Below, one piece after another: positions 46,691-55,494 of a stretch of DNA of 64,000 nt (positions are counted from its first letter, which is position 1; every line of letters starts with the position of its first letter). The stretch is from Cellulomonas sp. APG4 (lineage in GTDB: Bacteria; Actinomycetota; Actinomycetes; Actinomycetales; Cellulomonadaceae): assembly GCF_009996735.1 (NCBI RefSeq), contig NZ_JAACYI010000015.1, positions 30,456-94,455 of the forward strand. Direction: 5' to 3'. The notes beneath the pieces were generated by a model. It saw only the letters and a list, made by a program, of their open reading frames with translations, did no database searches and was not told the DNA's origin. Both the position numbers and the translations under genes were made by a program.

Positions 46691-46726
46691 TGTTGCACGT
46701 TTGTGCACTCCCGTTGCGCGTTCGTT
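46691..46726. promoter_or_regulatory. Candidate operators between sorC-type regulator and glpD
   Basis: A palindrome TGCAC-GTTT-GTGCA (46694-46707) and a direct repeat, GTTGCACGTTTGT (starts 46692) and GTTGCGCGTTCGT (starts 46713), spaced 21 bp, lie 60 nt before the regulator start. Spacing by two helical turns suits a multimeric SorC-type protein. Binding is inferred. Confidence 0.55.
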
Positions 46727-46840
46727 CTGGGTGTGACCAGATAGGACCGTGGCGCGCGACCCGTCACGGTCGCCTCGATCCCGGGGCCGCCTGGGCCGCG
46801 CGGGACGAGCACGGCGGGTGCCGTGCGCGGAGGAGGAACC

Positions 46841-48655
46841 GTGAGCACGTCGGCACTGACGCCCGAGGCCAGGACCAGCGCCCTCGACGCCCTCGCGGCG
46901 TCGGCCGAGGACGGCCAGGAGCTCGACGTCCTCGTGATCGGCGGCGGGGTCACCGGTGCCGGCGTCGCGCTCGACGCGGTCACCCGAGGGCTCACCGTGG
47001 GCCTCGTCGAGGCGCAGGACTGGGCGAGCGGCACGTCGAGCCGGTCGAGCAAGCTCGTCCACGGCGGCCTGCGCTACCTCCAGATGCTCGACTTCCACCT
47101 GGTGCACGAGGCGCTCACCGAGCGCGACCTGCTGCTGCGCCGCATCGCGCCCCACCTGGTGCGGCCGGTGTCCTTCCTCTACCCGCTGCACCACAACGTC
47201 TGGGAGCGGGCCTACGTGGGCGCGGGCGTCGCGCTCTACGACGTGCTCGCGAGCATGGCGCCCGGCAAGCGCGCGATGCCCTGGCACCGCCACCTCACGC
47301 GCAGCGGCATGGAACGCATGTTCCCGGACCTGCGCCACGACGCCGCCGTCGGCGCCGTGCGCTACTGGGACGCGAGCGTCGACGACGCGCGCCTGGTGAC
47401 GACCCTCGTGCGCACCGCCGCGTCCTACGGCGCGCACACCGCGAGCCGCACGCAGGTGGTCGAGCTCACCAAGCGCGGCACCGGAGCCGTCAACGGCGCC
47501 GTCGTGCAGGACCTCGAGACCGGCCGGCGGATCACCGTCCGCGCCGACCAGGTGATCAACGCGACCGGGGTGTGGACGGAGGAGACCGAGGCGCTCGCCG
47601 AGGACGAGGGCGGCCTGCGGGTGCTCGCGTCCAAGGGCATCCACGTGGTCGTCCCGCGCGACCGGATCCGCGGCGACGTCGGCCTGATCCTGCAGACCGA
47701 GAAGAGCGTGCTCTTCGTGATCCCGTGGTCGCGGTACTGGGTCATCGGCACCACGGACACCCCGTGGGAGGAGTCGCTCCAGCACCCCGTCGCGACCGCG
47801 GCCGACATCGACTACGTGCTCGAGCACGCGAACGAGGTGCTGGCCCGCCCCCTCACCCGGGACGACGTCATCGGCACGTGGGCGGGCCTGCGGCCGCTGC
47901 TCCAGCCGGGCACCAAGGAGGGCACGTCGTCGGCCAAGGTCTCGCGCGAGCACACCGTCGCATCGCCCGCGCCGGGGCTCACCGTGGTCGCGGGCGGCAA
48001 GCTCACCACCTACCGGGTGATGGCCGTCGACGCCGTCGACTTCGCCCTGGGCGACCGCGCGAAGACGCTCCCCTCGATCACCGACCGCATCCCGCTCGTG
48101 GGTGCCGAGGGGCACGCGGTGCTCCAGCGGCAGTCGCGCCGCCTCGCGACCCGCTTCGGGTGGACCCGCGCGATGGTCGACCACCTGCTCCACCGCTACG
48201 GCGCGATGGTGGCCGACCTCGTCGCACTCGCCGAGGAGGACCCCTCGCTCGCCCGACCGCTCGAGCACGCACCCGCCTACCTGCGGGCCGAGATCGTGTA
48301 CGCGGCGACGCACGAGGGCGTGCTCCACCTCGAGGACGTGATGCTCCACCGCACGCGCCTCACGTACGAGCAGGCCGACCGCGGGCTGAGCGCGGTCGAC
48401 GAGATCGTCGACCTCATCGCGCCCGTGCTCGGCTGGGACGCCGAGCGCCGCAGCCAGGAGGTCACGTGGTACCGCGAGCGCTGCGAGGCCGAGGAGGCCG
48501 CGGCGCTCGAGCCCGACGACGCCACGGCGCAGGCCGTGCGCGAGCGCGTCCCCGACCCGGCACCGCTCGTGCCCCTCGGCGCGGACGCCCAGGGCGGCCA
48601 CAAGCCCGGCTCGCCGGAGGACTCGCGCGGCGCCGCGGGCCCGGCCGGCACCTGA
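46841..48655 (+). CDS. glpD: Glycerol-3-phosphate dehydrogenase, FAD-dependent
   Basis: Membrane-associated flavoenzyme that oxidises glycerol 3-phosphate to dihydroxyacetone phosphate and passes electrons to menaquinone. The 604-residue protein has the FAD-binding Rossmann motif VLVIGGGVTGAGVALD near residue 31, SSRSSKLVHGGLRYLQ (typical GlpD/GlpA), VVAGGKLTTYRVMA, and a C-terminal helical domain. The GTG at 46841 follows GGAGGAGGAACC. Low-complexity C-terminal 30 residues. First gene of glpD-glpF-glpK, with a 117-nt gap to glpF. Confidence 0.95.
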   Translation: MSTSALTPEARTSALDALAASAEDGQELDVLVIGGGVTGAGVALDAVTRGLTVGLVEAQDWASGTSSRSSKLVHGGLRYLQMLDFHLVHEALTERDLLLRRIAPHLVRPVSFLYPLHHNVWERAYVGAGVALYDVLASMAPGKRAMPWHRHLTRSGMERMFPDLRHDAAVGAVRYWDASVDDARLVTTLVRTAASYGAHTASRTQVVELTKRGTGAVNGAVVQDLETGRRITVRADQVINATGVWTEETEALAEDEGGLRVLASKGIHVVVPRDRIRGDVGLILQTEKSVLFVIPWSRYWVIGTTDTPWEESLQHPVATAADIDYVLEHANEVLARPLTRDDVIGTWAGLRPLLQPGTKEGTSSAKVSREHTVASPAPGLTVVAGGKLTTYRVMAVDAVDFALGDRAKTLPSITDRIPLVGAEGHAVLQRQSRRLATRFGWTRAMVDHLLHRYGAMVADLVALAEEDPSLARPLEHAPAYLRAEIVYAATHEGVLHLEDVMLHRTRLTYEQADRGLSAVDEIVDLIAPVLGWDAERRSQEVTWYRERCEAEEAAALEPDDATAQAVRERVPDPAPLVPLGADAQGGHKPGSPEDSRGAAGPAGT

Positions 48656-48737
48656 CCGCACACCCCGACCGCCGGCGGCCGCCGGCTCCTGACCTCACGG
48701 CTCCACGACAACGAAGTCCGACGGAATCGAGGAACTC

Positions 48738-48772
48738 ATGGAACTGTCCCTGGCAGGGTCTTCCTCTCGGAG
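48738..48772 (+). other. glpF: Displaced N-terminus of glpF (apparent frameshift)
   Basis: A well-placed ATG (48738) follows GAGGAACTC and encodes MELSLAG, then meets a stop in its own frame. The frame used by the rest of GlpF reads [10 protein letters not shown] from 48758. One extra G in the GGG at 48756-48758 would join them to give a normal aquaporin start, [17 protein letters not shown]. Either a sequencing deletion or a real frameshift. Confidence 0.75.
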
Positions 48773-49477
48773 GTGATCGGGACCGGCCTGCTGCTGCTGC
48801 TCGGTGCCGGTGTGGTCGCCAACGTGCTCCTGCCCAAGAGCAAGGGGTTCGACGGCGGCTGGCTGCTGATCAACTTCGGGTGGGGCCTCGCGGTCTTCGC
48901 CGGCGTGTTCGCCGCGTGGAAGTCCGGCGCCCACATCAACCCCGCGGTCACGTTCGGCCTGCTCGCCAACGGTGCCGAGTTCTACGACGGCAACCAGGCG
49001 GTGCCGGTCACGTTCGCGTCGACGCTCATCTACCTGCTGGGGCAGATGGTCGGTGCCTTCCTCGGCGCGGTGCTGGCCTTCCTGGCCTACAAGCCGCACT
49101 TCGACGAGGAGGCCGACCCGGCGCTCAAGCTCGCGGTGTTCTCGACGGGCCCCGCGATCCGCTCGTACGGCTGGAACCTCGTGACCGAGATCATCGGCAC
49201 CTTCGTGCTGGTCTACGTGGTCATCCAGTTCGGCAACACCCCGCACGAGCTCGGCCCGCTCGCCGTCGCCCTGCTCGTCGTCGGCATCGGCGCGAGCCTC
49301 GGTGGCCCCACGGGCTACGCCATCAACCCGGCACGTGACCTCGGCCCCCGCATCGCACACGCCGTCCTGCCCATCCGCGGCAAGGGGTCGAGCGACTGGG
49401 GCTACGCCTGGGTGCCTGTCGTCGGCCCGATCATCGGCGGCGTCCTCGCCGGCCTCATGGCGGCCGCCGTCGGCTGA
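48773..49477 (+). CDS. glpF: Glycerol uptake facilitator (aquaglyceroporin), apparent frameshift at start
   Basis: Six-helix MIP channel that lets glycerol enter. Both pore motifs are present: HINPAVTF near residue 54 and [10 protein letters not shown] near residue 188, the aspartate after the second NPA being the glyceroporin mark. The longest uninterrupted frame begins at GTG 48773, inside the first helix, without a proper ribosome binding site. The true start is probably ATG 48738 with one base missing near 48757. If the deletion is real, the protein lacks about 12 residues or is not made. glpK follows after 80 nt. Confidence 0.85.
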   Translation: MIGTGLLLLLGAGVVANVLLPKSKGFDGGWLLINFGWGLAVFAGVFAAWKSGAHINPAVTFGLLANGAEFYDGNQAVPVTFASTLIYLLGQMVGAFLGAVLAFLAYKPHFDEEADPALKLAVFSTGPAIRSYGWNLVTEIIGTFVLVYVVIQFGNTPHELGPLAVALLVVGIGASLGGPTGYAINPARDLGPRIAHAVLPIRGKGSSDWGYAWVPVVGPIIGGVLAGLMAAAVG

Positions 49478-49557
49478 CACCGGCCGGCCGCGCGTCGTCG
49501 GGCCCGCGGCCCTCCCCCACGCAGTCCCCCCTGACCCACACCGAACGAAGGAATGAC

Positions 49558-51075
49558 ATGGCCGACTACATCCTCGCCATCGACCAGGGCACCACGAGCT
49601 CGCGCGCGATCATCTTCGACCACTCCGGGTCGATCGTCGCGACGGGGCAGAAGGAGCACGAGCAGATCTTCCCCAAGGCGGGGTGGGTCGAGCACGACCC
49701 CGAGGAGATCTGGGTCAACGTGCGTGAGGTCGTGGGCCTCGCGCTCACCCGCGCGAACCTCACCAAGGACGACGTCGCCGCCGTCGGCATCACCAACCAG
49801 CGTGAGACCGCCGTCGTGTGGGACCGCACCACGGGCAAGCCCGTCTACAACGCCATCGTGTGGCAGGACACCCGCACGCAGAAGATCTGCGACGAGCTCG
49901 CGGCCCTCGGCGGCGGTGCCGACCGGTACAAGGAGAAGGTGGGCCTGCCGCTCGCGACGTACTTCTCGGGGCCCAAGGTGCGCTGGATCCTCGACAACGT
50001 CGAGGGCGCACGCGAGAAGGCCGAGGCCGGCGACCTGATGTTCGGCAACACCGACGCCTGGGTGCTGTGGAACATGACGGGCGGCACCAACGGCGGCGTG
50101 CACGTCACCGACGTCACCAACGCGTCCCGGACCATGCTCATGGACGTGCGCACCCTGGAGTGGGACGAGGAGATCGCGGGCGAGATGGGCATCCCGATGT
50201 CGATGCTCCCCGAGATCCGCTCGTCGTCCGAGGTGTACGGCGAGGGCCGCAAGGGCGGGATGGTGCCGGGCGTGCCGATCGCGGGGATCCTCGGCGACCA
50301 GCAGGCCGCGACGTTCGGCCAGGCCTGCTTCGAGGTGGGCACGGCCAAGAACACCTACGGCACGGGCAACTTCATGCTGCTCAACACCGGCACCGAGCCC
50401 ATCCAGTCGAAGAACGGCCTGCTCACCACCGTCTGCTACAAGATCGGCGACCAGCCGCAGGTGTACGCGCTCGAGGGCTCGATCGCCGTCACCGGCTCGC
50501 TGATCCAGTGGCTGCGCGACAACCTCGGCATCATCTCGAGCGCCGAGGAGAGCGAGAAGCTCGCGGCCACGGTCGACGACAACGGCGGGGCGTACTTCGT
50601 CCCGGCGTTCAGCGGGCTGTTCGCCCCGCACTGGCGCTCCGACGCTCGCGGCGCGCTCGTCGGGCTCACGCGGTACGTCAACAAGGGCCACATCGCGCGG
50701 GCCGCGCTCGAGGCCACGGCGTTCCAGACGCGCGAGGTGCTCGACGCGATGAACGCCGACTCGGGCGTCGACCTCACCGAGCTCAAGGTGGACGGCGGCA
50801 TGATCGCCAACGAGACGCTCATGCAGTTCCAGGCCGACATCCTCGGCGTACCGGTGGTGCGGCCGAAGGTCGCCGAGACCACGGCCCTGGGCGCCGCGTA
50901 CGCCGCGGGGATCGCCGTCGGCTTCTGGTCCGGTGAGCAGGACGTCATCGACAACTGGGACGAGGACAAGCGCTGGGAGCCGTCGATGGACGAGGGCGAC
51001 CGCGAGCGCCTGTACCGCAACTGGAAGAAGGCCGTCACCAAGACCTTCGACTGGGTCGACGAGGACGTCGACTGA
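49558..51075 (+). CDS. glpK: Glycerol kinase
   Basis: Phosphorylates glycerol to glycerol 3-phosphate. The 505-residue FGGY kinase is complete: [15 protein letters not shown] (phosphate 1), [19 protein letters not shown], the hinge region [28 protein letters not shown] and the adenosine motif [12 protein letters not shown]. The ATG at 49558 has a GAAGGA ribosome binding site. It is the last gene of the glp operon and is followed by a strong terminator. Confidence 0.97.
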   Translation: MADYILAIDQGTTSSRAIIFDHSGSIVATGQKEHEQIFPKAGWVEHDPEEIWVNVREVVGLALTRANLTKDDVAAVGITNQRETAVVWDRTTGKPVYNAIVWQDTRTQKICDELAALGGGADRYKEKVGLPLATYFSGPKVRWILDNVEGAREKAEAGDLMFGNTDAWVLWNMTGGTNGGVHVTDVTNASRTMLMDVRTLEWDEEIAGEMGIPMSMLPEIRSSSEVYGEGRKGGMVPGVPIAGILGDQQAATFGQACFEVGTAKNTYGTGNFMLLNTGTEPIQSKNGLLTTVCYKIGDQPQVYALEGSIAVTGSLIQWLRDNLGIISSAEESEKLAATVDDNGGAYFVPAFSGLFAPHWRSDARGALVGLTRYVNKGHIARAALEATAFQTREVLDAMNADSGVDLTELKVDGGMIANETLMQFQADILGVPVVRPKVAETTALGAAYAAGIAVGFWSGEQDVIDNWDEDKRWEPSMDEGDRERLYRNWKKAVTKTFDWVDEDVD

Positions 51076-51090
51076 CGTCGTCGTCGACGG

Positions 51091-51122
51091 ACGGGGGGAG
51101 TGCCGCAAGGCACTCCCCCCGT
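51091..51122 (+). terminator. Terminator of the glp operon
   Basis: A perfect 14-bp stem, ACGGGGGGAGTGCC (51091-51104) with its complement at 51109-51122 and a GCAA tetraloop, starts 15 nt after the glpK stop. Confidence 0.88.
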
Positions 51123-51188
51123 TCGTCTCGCACGCGCACAAGGTCGCCGAGCGACGGCTGACACTGGCAGCGGCGACGCGACGCCCTG

Positions 51189-53522
51189 GTGATGTGGACG
51201 TCGGGTTCCTCCGGGACACCCACCGGGGTGGTCAAGACAGGGGCAGCCGTCCTGGGCAACACCCTCACTGCCTCGGCCATGGGCTACACGTCGTCCGACC
51301 GACTGCTCCCCCTCCTGCCCATGACGCACCAGTACGGCATGTCGCTCGTCCTGGCATGGTGGCTCGTGGGATGCGAGCTGCTGGTCGGCAATCACCGACG
51401 ACCGGTGCAGACGCTCCGCCAGATGCACGATCGACGTCCGACGGTGGGCGACGCGACCCCACCGGTGATGGCCGAGATCCTCACCGCCCTGCGCAGTGAC
51501 GGCGTCGAGGCAGTGGGCCCGGACGTACGGATGTGGTGCGTGGGCGGAGCGCCTCTGCCATCGAGCCTGGCCGAGGGCTTCGCCAGGGCGACCGGCCGAC
51601 CTCTGCTCGACGGGTACGGCTCGACCGAGCTCGGGAACGTCGCGCTCGCCGCCTTAGCCGACAGTCGTGACCTGGGCCGGCCGTTGCCGGGTGTCGAGGT
51701 GCGCATCGTGTCTCCCACCGGCGTCGAAGCGCCCGCAGGAGTGACCGGGGACGTGGTCATCCGCTCGCGATATGCCTTCGACCGCTACCTCACTTCCGGG
51801 AGCCGGATCCCCGACGCGGCCGGGTGGTTCGTCACGGGCGACCTCGGCAGCATCGACGCCTCCGGTCGCCTTCGGGTCGTGGGCCGTGCGCAGGCCGTCC
51901 ACCGCGGCGGGATGACGCTGTACCCCGCGAGCATCGAGCGCACCGCCGAGCTCGGAGGCATCCCGCTCGTGGTCGTCGCACTGCCGGACGAGCGGATGGG
52001 GGCACACCTGACCGGGGTGGTTCAGGACCCGTGCACCGCCCCGGCCGGGACGTGGAAGGCCCGGCTTCGGGAGCTCCTCGCCGCGCACGAGGTGCCCGAC
52101 CGCATCCTGGTGGTCGAGTCGTTCCCCCTGCTGCCGAACGGCAAGATGGATCGCGCCCTGCTCACCGAGAGGGCACGCCGGGCGCGGTACGACGCACGCC
52201 GGGGGACCGGGACGGCAGCGGGCACAGAGCCGGCACGGCGCTGGGACGCGGCCGGGCATGTCGCTGCAGGGGGGGAGCACACCATGACCGAGACCGAGCT
52301 CGGCGGCCCGCGAGAACGGCACGCCCTGCGCGCGGCCTCGTTCACTCGGGGCCCAGGAGATCTCCTGGACTTCCTCATCCCGCTGTGGGCCGGCGTCGCC
52401 CTGGGCCTGGACGCGACCAGGGTGGGCCTGCTCGTCGCACTCGAGCTCGTCGTCTCGATCGTCGTCCGGCCCGTCGCCGGACGGCTCTGCGACCGGACCG
52501 AGCGTCGGAGCGTCGCCGCGATCGGGGCGTGCGCGTACGCGCTCTCGTGCGTGGGGTACGCCGCAGCGAGCCTGACCGGGAGCTCGTGGATCGCCTTCGC
52601 CGCTGCCGGAGTCGGCGGAGTCGGAGGGTCGTTGCTGTGGGTCGCGCTCCGTTCCATCGTCAGCGAGCGGCTCGGTGTCGACAGCGCCGTGTTCCCACGA
52701 CTCATGGCAGCGGAGGAGACCGGCGCCTGGGTGGCCTTCGTCGTCGGGCTGTCGGTCCTCGGGTTCGTCGACTTCGAAGGGGTCTTCGCGCTGTGCGCGG
52801 CCTCATGCCTCGTCGGCGCCGCCGTCCTGTGGGGTGCGCCGAGAGCCTCGACGACCAGCGGTCCGGGTCCCTCGGGAGCTGCGGGTCACGAGGGAACGGC
52901 ACCCGCTGTCGCGTCGGTCCGGCGGCTGTCGCCCATCCTGTTGGCCGTCGTGGTCACCGCAATGGCTGAGACCGCCGTCGGCATGCTCCTTCTCCTGCAT
53001 CTGCAGCGCCACTTCGACCTCGGCGTCATCCCGATCGCCTACGTCTTCCTCCCCGGCGCGATCGCTATGGCGGTCATGCCTGAACCGATGCACCGTGTCG
53101 TGCTCTCGATCGGGCGGCGGCGGGCCATGGTCGGGGCCTCGGTGCTCAGCGCCGTGTTCGCCGTGGGGCTCGCCTTCGCCGGTGGCCCGTGGGTCATCGC
53201 CGCTCTCTGGCTGTTCTCGGGTGTGGCATGGGCCGTCATCGTTCCCGTCGAGCAGGCCGTGGTCACCGAGCTCTCACCGGGGATGACGGGCCGGGCCTTG
53301 GGGGTCTATGAGTCCGCCGGGCTGACCGGTGCGGCTGTGGGCGCGGCCGCGGCCGGTGTGATCTACGACGTCGGGTCCTGGCAGATCGGGTGCCTCGTCG
53401 CTGCAGCGCTCATCCTGGCGGGAGGAGCGCTGGGGCCGTGGGCCCTCGGTCGGCTCTCGGTCGCCGACCGACCGGCGGGGCCGACTCCGTCCAGGGCCGG
53501 GTCCGGGCCGGTCACGTCGTGA
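51189..53522 (+). CDS. N-terminally truncated adenylate-forming enzyme fused to an MFS transporter
   Basis: 777-residue two-part protein. Residues 1-335 are an acyl-CoA/AMP ligase that begins inside the A3 loop (TSGSSGTPTG, 4-13; the usual Lys before the last Gly is Thr) and keeps A5 (YGSTE, 143-147), A7 (TGDLG, 216-220), A8 and the catalytic Lys in PNGKMDR (K319). The first 150 or so residues of the family are missing; the frame is open only to a TGA at 51159. Residues 385-760 are a 12-helix MFS transporter. An internal ATG at 52284 behind GGGGGGAG could start the transporter alone. Substrate unknown. The next gene overlaps (GTGA). Confidence 0.72.
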   Translation: MMWTSGSSGTPTGVVKTGAAVLGNTLTASAMGYTSSDRLLPLLPMTHQYGMSLVLAWWLVGCELLVGNHRRPVQTLRQMHDRRPTVGDATPPVMAEILTALRSDGVEAVGPDVRMWCVGGAPLPSSLAEGFARATGRPLLDGYGSTELGNVALAALADSRDLGRPLPGVEVRIVSPTGVEAPAGVTGDVVIRSRYAFDRYLTSGSRIPDAAGWFVTGDLGSIDASGRLRVVGRAQAVHRGGMTLYPASIERTAELGGIPLVVVALPDERMGAHLTGVVQDPCTAPAGTWKARLRELLAAHEVPDRILVVESFPLLPNGKMDRALLTERARRARYDARRGTGTAAGTEPARRWDAAGHVAAGGEHTMTETELGGPRERHALRAASFTRGPGDLLDFLIPLWAGVALGLDATRVGLLVALELVVSIVVRPVAGRLCDRTERRSVAAIGACAYALSCVGYAAASLTGSSWIAFAAAGVGGVGGSLLWVALRSIVSERLGVDSAVFPRLMAAEETGAWVAFVVGLSVLGFVDFEGVFALCAASCLVGAAVLWGAPRASTTSGPGPSGAAGHEGTAPAVASVRRLSPILLAVVVTAMAETAVGMLLLLHLQRHFDLGVIPIAYVFLPGAIAMAVMPEPMHRVVLSIGRRRAMVGASVLSAVFAVGLAFAGGPWVIAALWLFSGVAWAVIVPVEQAVVTELSPGMTGRALGVYESAGLTGAAVGAAAAGVIYDVGSWQIGCLVAAALILAGGALGPWALGRLSVADRPAGPTPSRAGSGPVTS

Positions 53523-54148
53523 CGGGTGCAGCGACGCGACCCCCGGCCGCCCTGGGTCGTCCGGGTGAGGTCCAGCACCGGTGGGTGGTCGCAGGACCGG
53601 GCCCGCACGTCGCGTCGCGTGTGAACGACCGCGTCCGACGAGCGGTCGGCGAGCAGGGAGGCCCTGGCCGGTTCGACGGGACTCCCGCACGGGTCGAGAG
53701 CGTCGAGGCAGCGGGCCGGCGCATCACCCAGACGTGCGTGGTACGGGCGTTCGAGGCGCTCCGCTCCGAGCACGGCTGCGAGCTGGGGTCGGTGGAACTG
53801 CTCCTCGTCTTCGCGGCTCGCTACGCCGCCCTGCAGACACGTGGCCTCATCGACCGCGTGGACGACCCGGGTGCGCGCCTCAACCCACGGATCTCGACGG
53901 ACATGGAGACGTCCGAGCCGATCCGGGGGGCGATTGCCGAGCTGGGCGCCGGTGGTCCGCGGGGCGCACTTGTCATCGCCTCGGCGTACGACGAGCGGAC
54001 GGTCGCGCGCCTGGCTCCCGCCACCGGACACCTCATGGTCATGCGACTCGAGGTGTGGTGCGGGAGCGTGGATCCGCGTGAGGCCGACGTCCTGGTGAGC
54101 TGCTCGGTCAGCGGCGAGCCCACGGACCTGCCCGGAGGTCTGGCATGA
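53519..54148 (+). CDS. Unrecognised protein, possible ketosynthase N-terminal-like half
   Basis: 209-residue protein with no firm family match. The GTG at 53519 overlaps the ligase-MFS stop and its own stop overlaps the ketosynthase start, so it is translated with them. The first 65 residues are Pro/Gly/Arg-rich. From about residue 70, alternating helix and strand patterns (VELLLVFAARYAALQTRGL; GGPRGALVIASAYDERTVARL; DPREADVLVSC) recall the first half of a thiolase/ketosynthase fold, but no nucleophilic cysteine is at the expected place. A non-catalytic chain-length-factor-like partner is one guess; this is weak. Confidence 0.5.
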   Translation: MTGAATRPPAALGRPGEVQHRWVVAGPGPHVASRVNDRVRRAVGEQGGPGRFDGTPARVESVEAAGRRITQTCVVRAFEALRSEHGCELGSVELLLVFAARYAALQTRGLIDRVDDPGARLNPRISTDMETSEPIRGAIAELGAGGPRGALVIASAYDERTVARLAPATGHLMVMRLEVWCGSVDPREADVLVSCSVSGEPTDLPGGLA

Positions 54149-55266
54149 CAGACACCGCCCAGCGAGTCACGGTGGCGCTCACCGGTCGTGGTCTGGTGAC
54201 TGCCTACGGCCTCGGTGTCGACGCGTACGTGCGCGGCACCACGACCGCAGGTGGGTCAGGAACGGCGCCGGGCCCCGTCGTGAACGGTACGGACCCGATC
54301 GATCCCGCCCGCATCGGCGCCACGTCCGACGAGTGGCTGGGGCTGGCCGTCGACGAGGCACTGCGAGAGTCAGGTTGGGGACCCCACGACGGGGTTCCGG
54401 AACTGATCCTGGTGGGCCAGTCCGAGCAACCTCAGGACGACCCGCGCACGACCCCCCTCTACACCCCGAGGACCGTCCGCTCGTCACAGCTCGAGTGGGA
54501 GGCGCCGCTCGTACTGTCGCATGCGTGCGCTTCGGTGCTGTTCGCCGTCGACCTCGCAGTCCGGCTGCTGGCCGACGGTGAGGCGCCCGCGGTCCTCGTC
54601 GCCGGGGTCTCGACCTGCAACGTCTACTCGACCCAGAGCCTGGAGGTGGTGCGGGCCGTGGGCTCGCACCCACCCCGGCCGTTCGACCAACGCCGCGATG
54701 GCATCACGATCGGCGAGGGCGCAGGGGCCCTGCTCCTCGAGCGTCGGGACGACGCCGAGGCACGCGGAAGGACCGCGGACATCGAGGTGGCAGCGGTCGT
54801 CGCCGGCATCGAGGGCCGCTCGGCGGCAGCCTCCGACGACGACGTGGTGCGCAGGTGCATGACCGAGGCGATGAGCCTCGCCGCGGTGGACAGGCTCGAC
54901 TACGTGCACGCGCACGCGACCGGGACGCCGCAGGGCGACGAGGCAGAGGCCCGCGCGGTCTCAGCGCTGGTCGCGCGGCTCGGGAGCCCGCCGGTCCCGG
55001 TCTCCTCGCACAAAGGGGCACTCGGGCACCTGCTGCACACCTCCGGATTCCCCGGCATCGTGTCGGCGACGGTTGCCCTGCAGACTGGGGTCCTGCCCGC
55101 GACGGCGAACCTCGAGCGCCCGCTGGACATCCCGCACGTGCTCTTCCCGACGACTCCGTACCAGCCCGAGGGGGGCGTGCGGACCGCCATGGTCAACGCC
55201 TTCGGCTTCGGCGGGAACAACGCGAGCGTGGTCCTGCGGGACGTCGGTCCGTGCGACCAGCGTTGA
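54145..55266 (+). CDS. Beta-ketoacyl synthase (KAS II-like)
   Basis: 373-residue thiolase-fold condensing enzyme. The catalytic set is complete: C128 in SHACASVLFA, H257 in HAHATGTPQGD, K290 and H295 in SSHKGALGHLL; the closing glycine motif is NAFGFGGNNASV. It would join an acyl unit to an ACP-bound malonyl unit by decarboxylation. At 373 residues it is slightly shorter than FabF and diverges in sequence, like ketosynthases of specialised pathways. No ACP, ketoreductase or other FAS gene is present nearby, so carrier proteins must come from elsewhere or the cluster is incomplete. Confidence 0.86.
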   Translation: MTDTAQRVTVALTGRGLVTAYGLGVDAYVRGTTTAGGSGTAPGPVVNGTDPIDPARIGATSDEWLGLAVDEALRESGWGPHDGVPELILVGQSEQPQDDPRTTPLYTPRTVRSSQLEWEAPLVLSHACASVLFAVDLAVRLLADGEAPAVLVAGVSTCNVYSTQSLEVVRAVGSHPPRPFDQRRDGITIGEGAGALLLERRDDAEARGRTADIEVAAVVAGIEGRSAAASDDDVVRRCMTEAMSLAAVDRLDYVHAHATGTPQGDEAEARAVSALVARLGSPPVPVSSHKGALGHLLHTSGFPGIVSATVALQTGVLPATANLERPLDIPHVLFPTTPYQPEGGVRTAMVNAFGFGGNNASVVLRDVGPCDQR

Positions 55267-55330
55267 CCGCGGGGCAGGCTTTACCGCGACCATCACGATC
55301 GCATCTGTACCGGCCCGCCATTCGGAACAG

Positions 55331-55453
55331 GGCGACGTTCCCCACGTCGAGCTGCGCCGGGACCTCGGTGAGCACGAGACCCTCCTGGCGATCGACGGCG
55401 CTCGAGCGCTGCTCGGGTACGAGCCCGCGCACTCGTGGCGCGACCACCTCTGA
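55331..55453 (+). pseudogene. 3' remnant of an NAD-dependent epimerase/dehydratase gene
   Basis: The last about 40 codons before TGA 55451-55453 read DLGEHETLLAIDGARALLGY then EPAHSWRDHL. This is the usual C-terminal end of NAD-dependent epimerase/dehydratase proteins (LLGYEP.HSWRD). No start, no dinucleotide motif and no upstream body are present; the preceding DNA belongs to the ketosynthase. The rest of the gene was probably lost when the 51.1-55.3 kb cassette arrived. Confidence 0.68.
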
Positions 55454-55494
55454 GCGGCGTCCACACCCGCTCCGTCGGGGGCCCTCGGGGCTCG

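Noticed and set aside
46577..48661. 694-codon minus-strand frame over glpD
   Set aside because: Shadow of glpD; low-complexity His/Arg/Val composition and no recognisable domain.
51076..55330. Transposase or integrase at the edges of the island
   Set aside because: No recombinase gene, terminal inverted repeat or target duplication could be found near 51.1 or 55.3 kb, so I do not call it a transposon.
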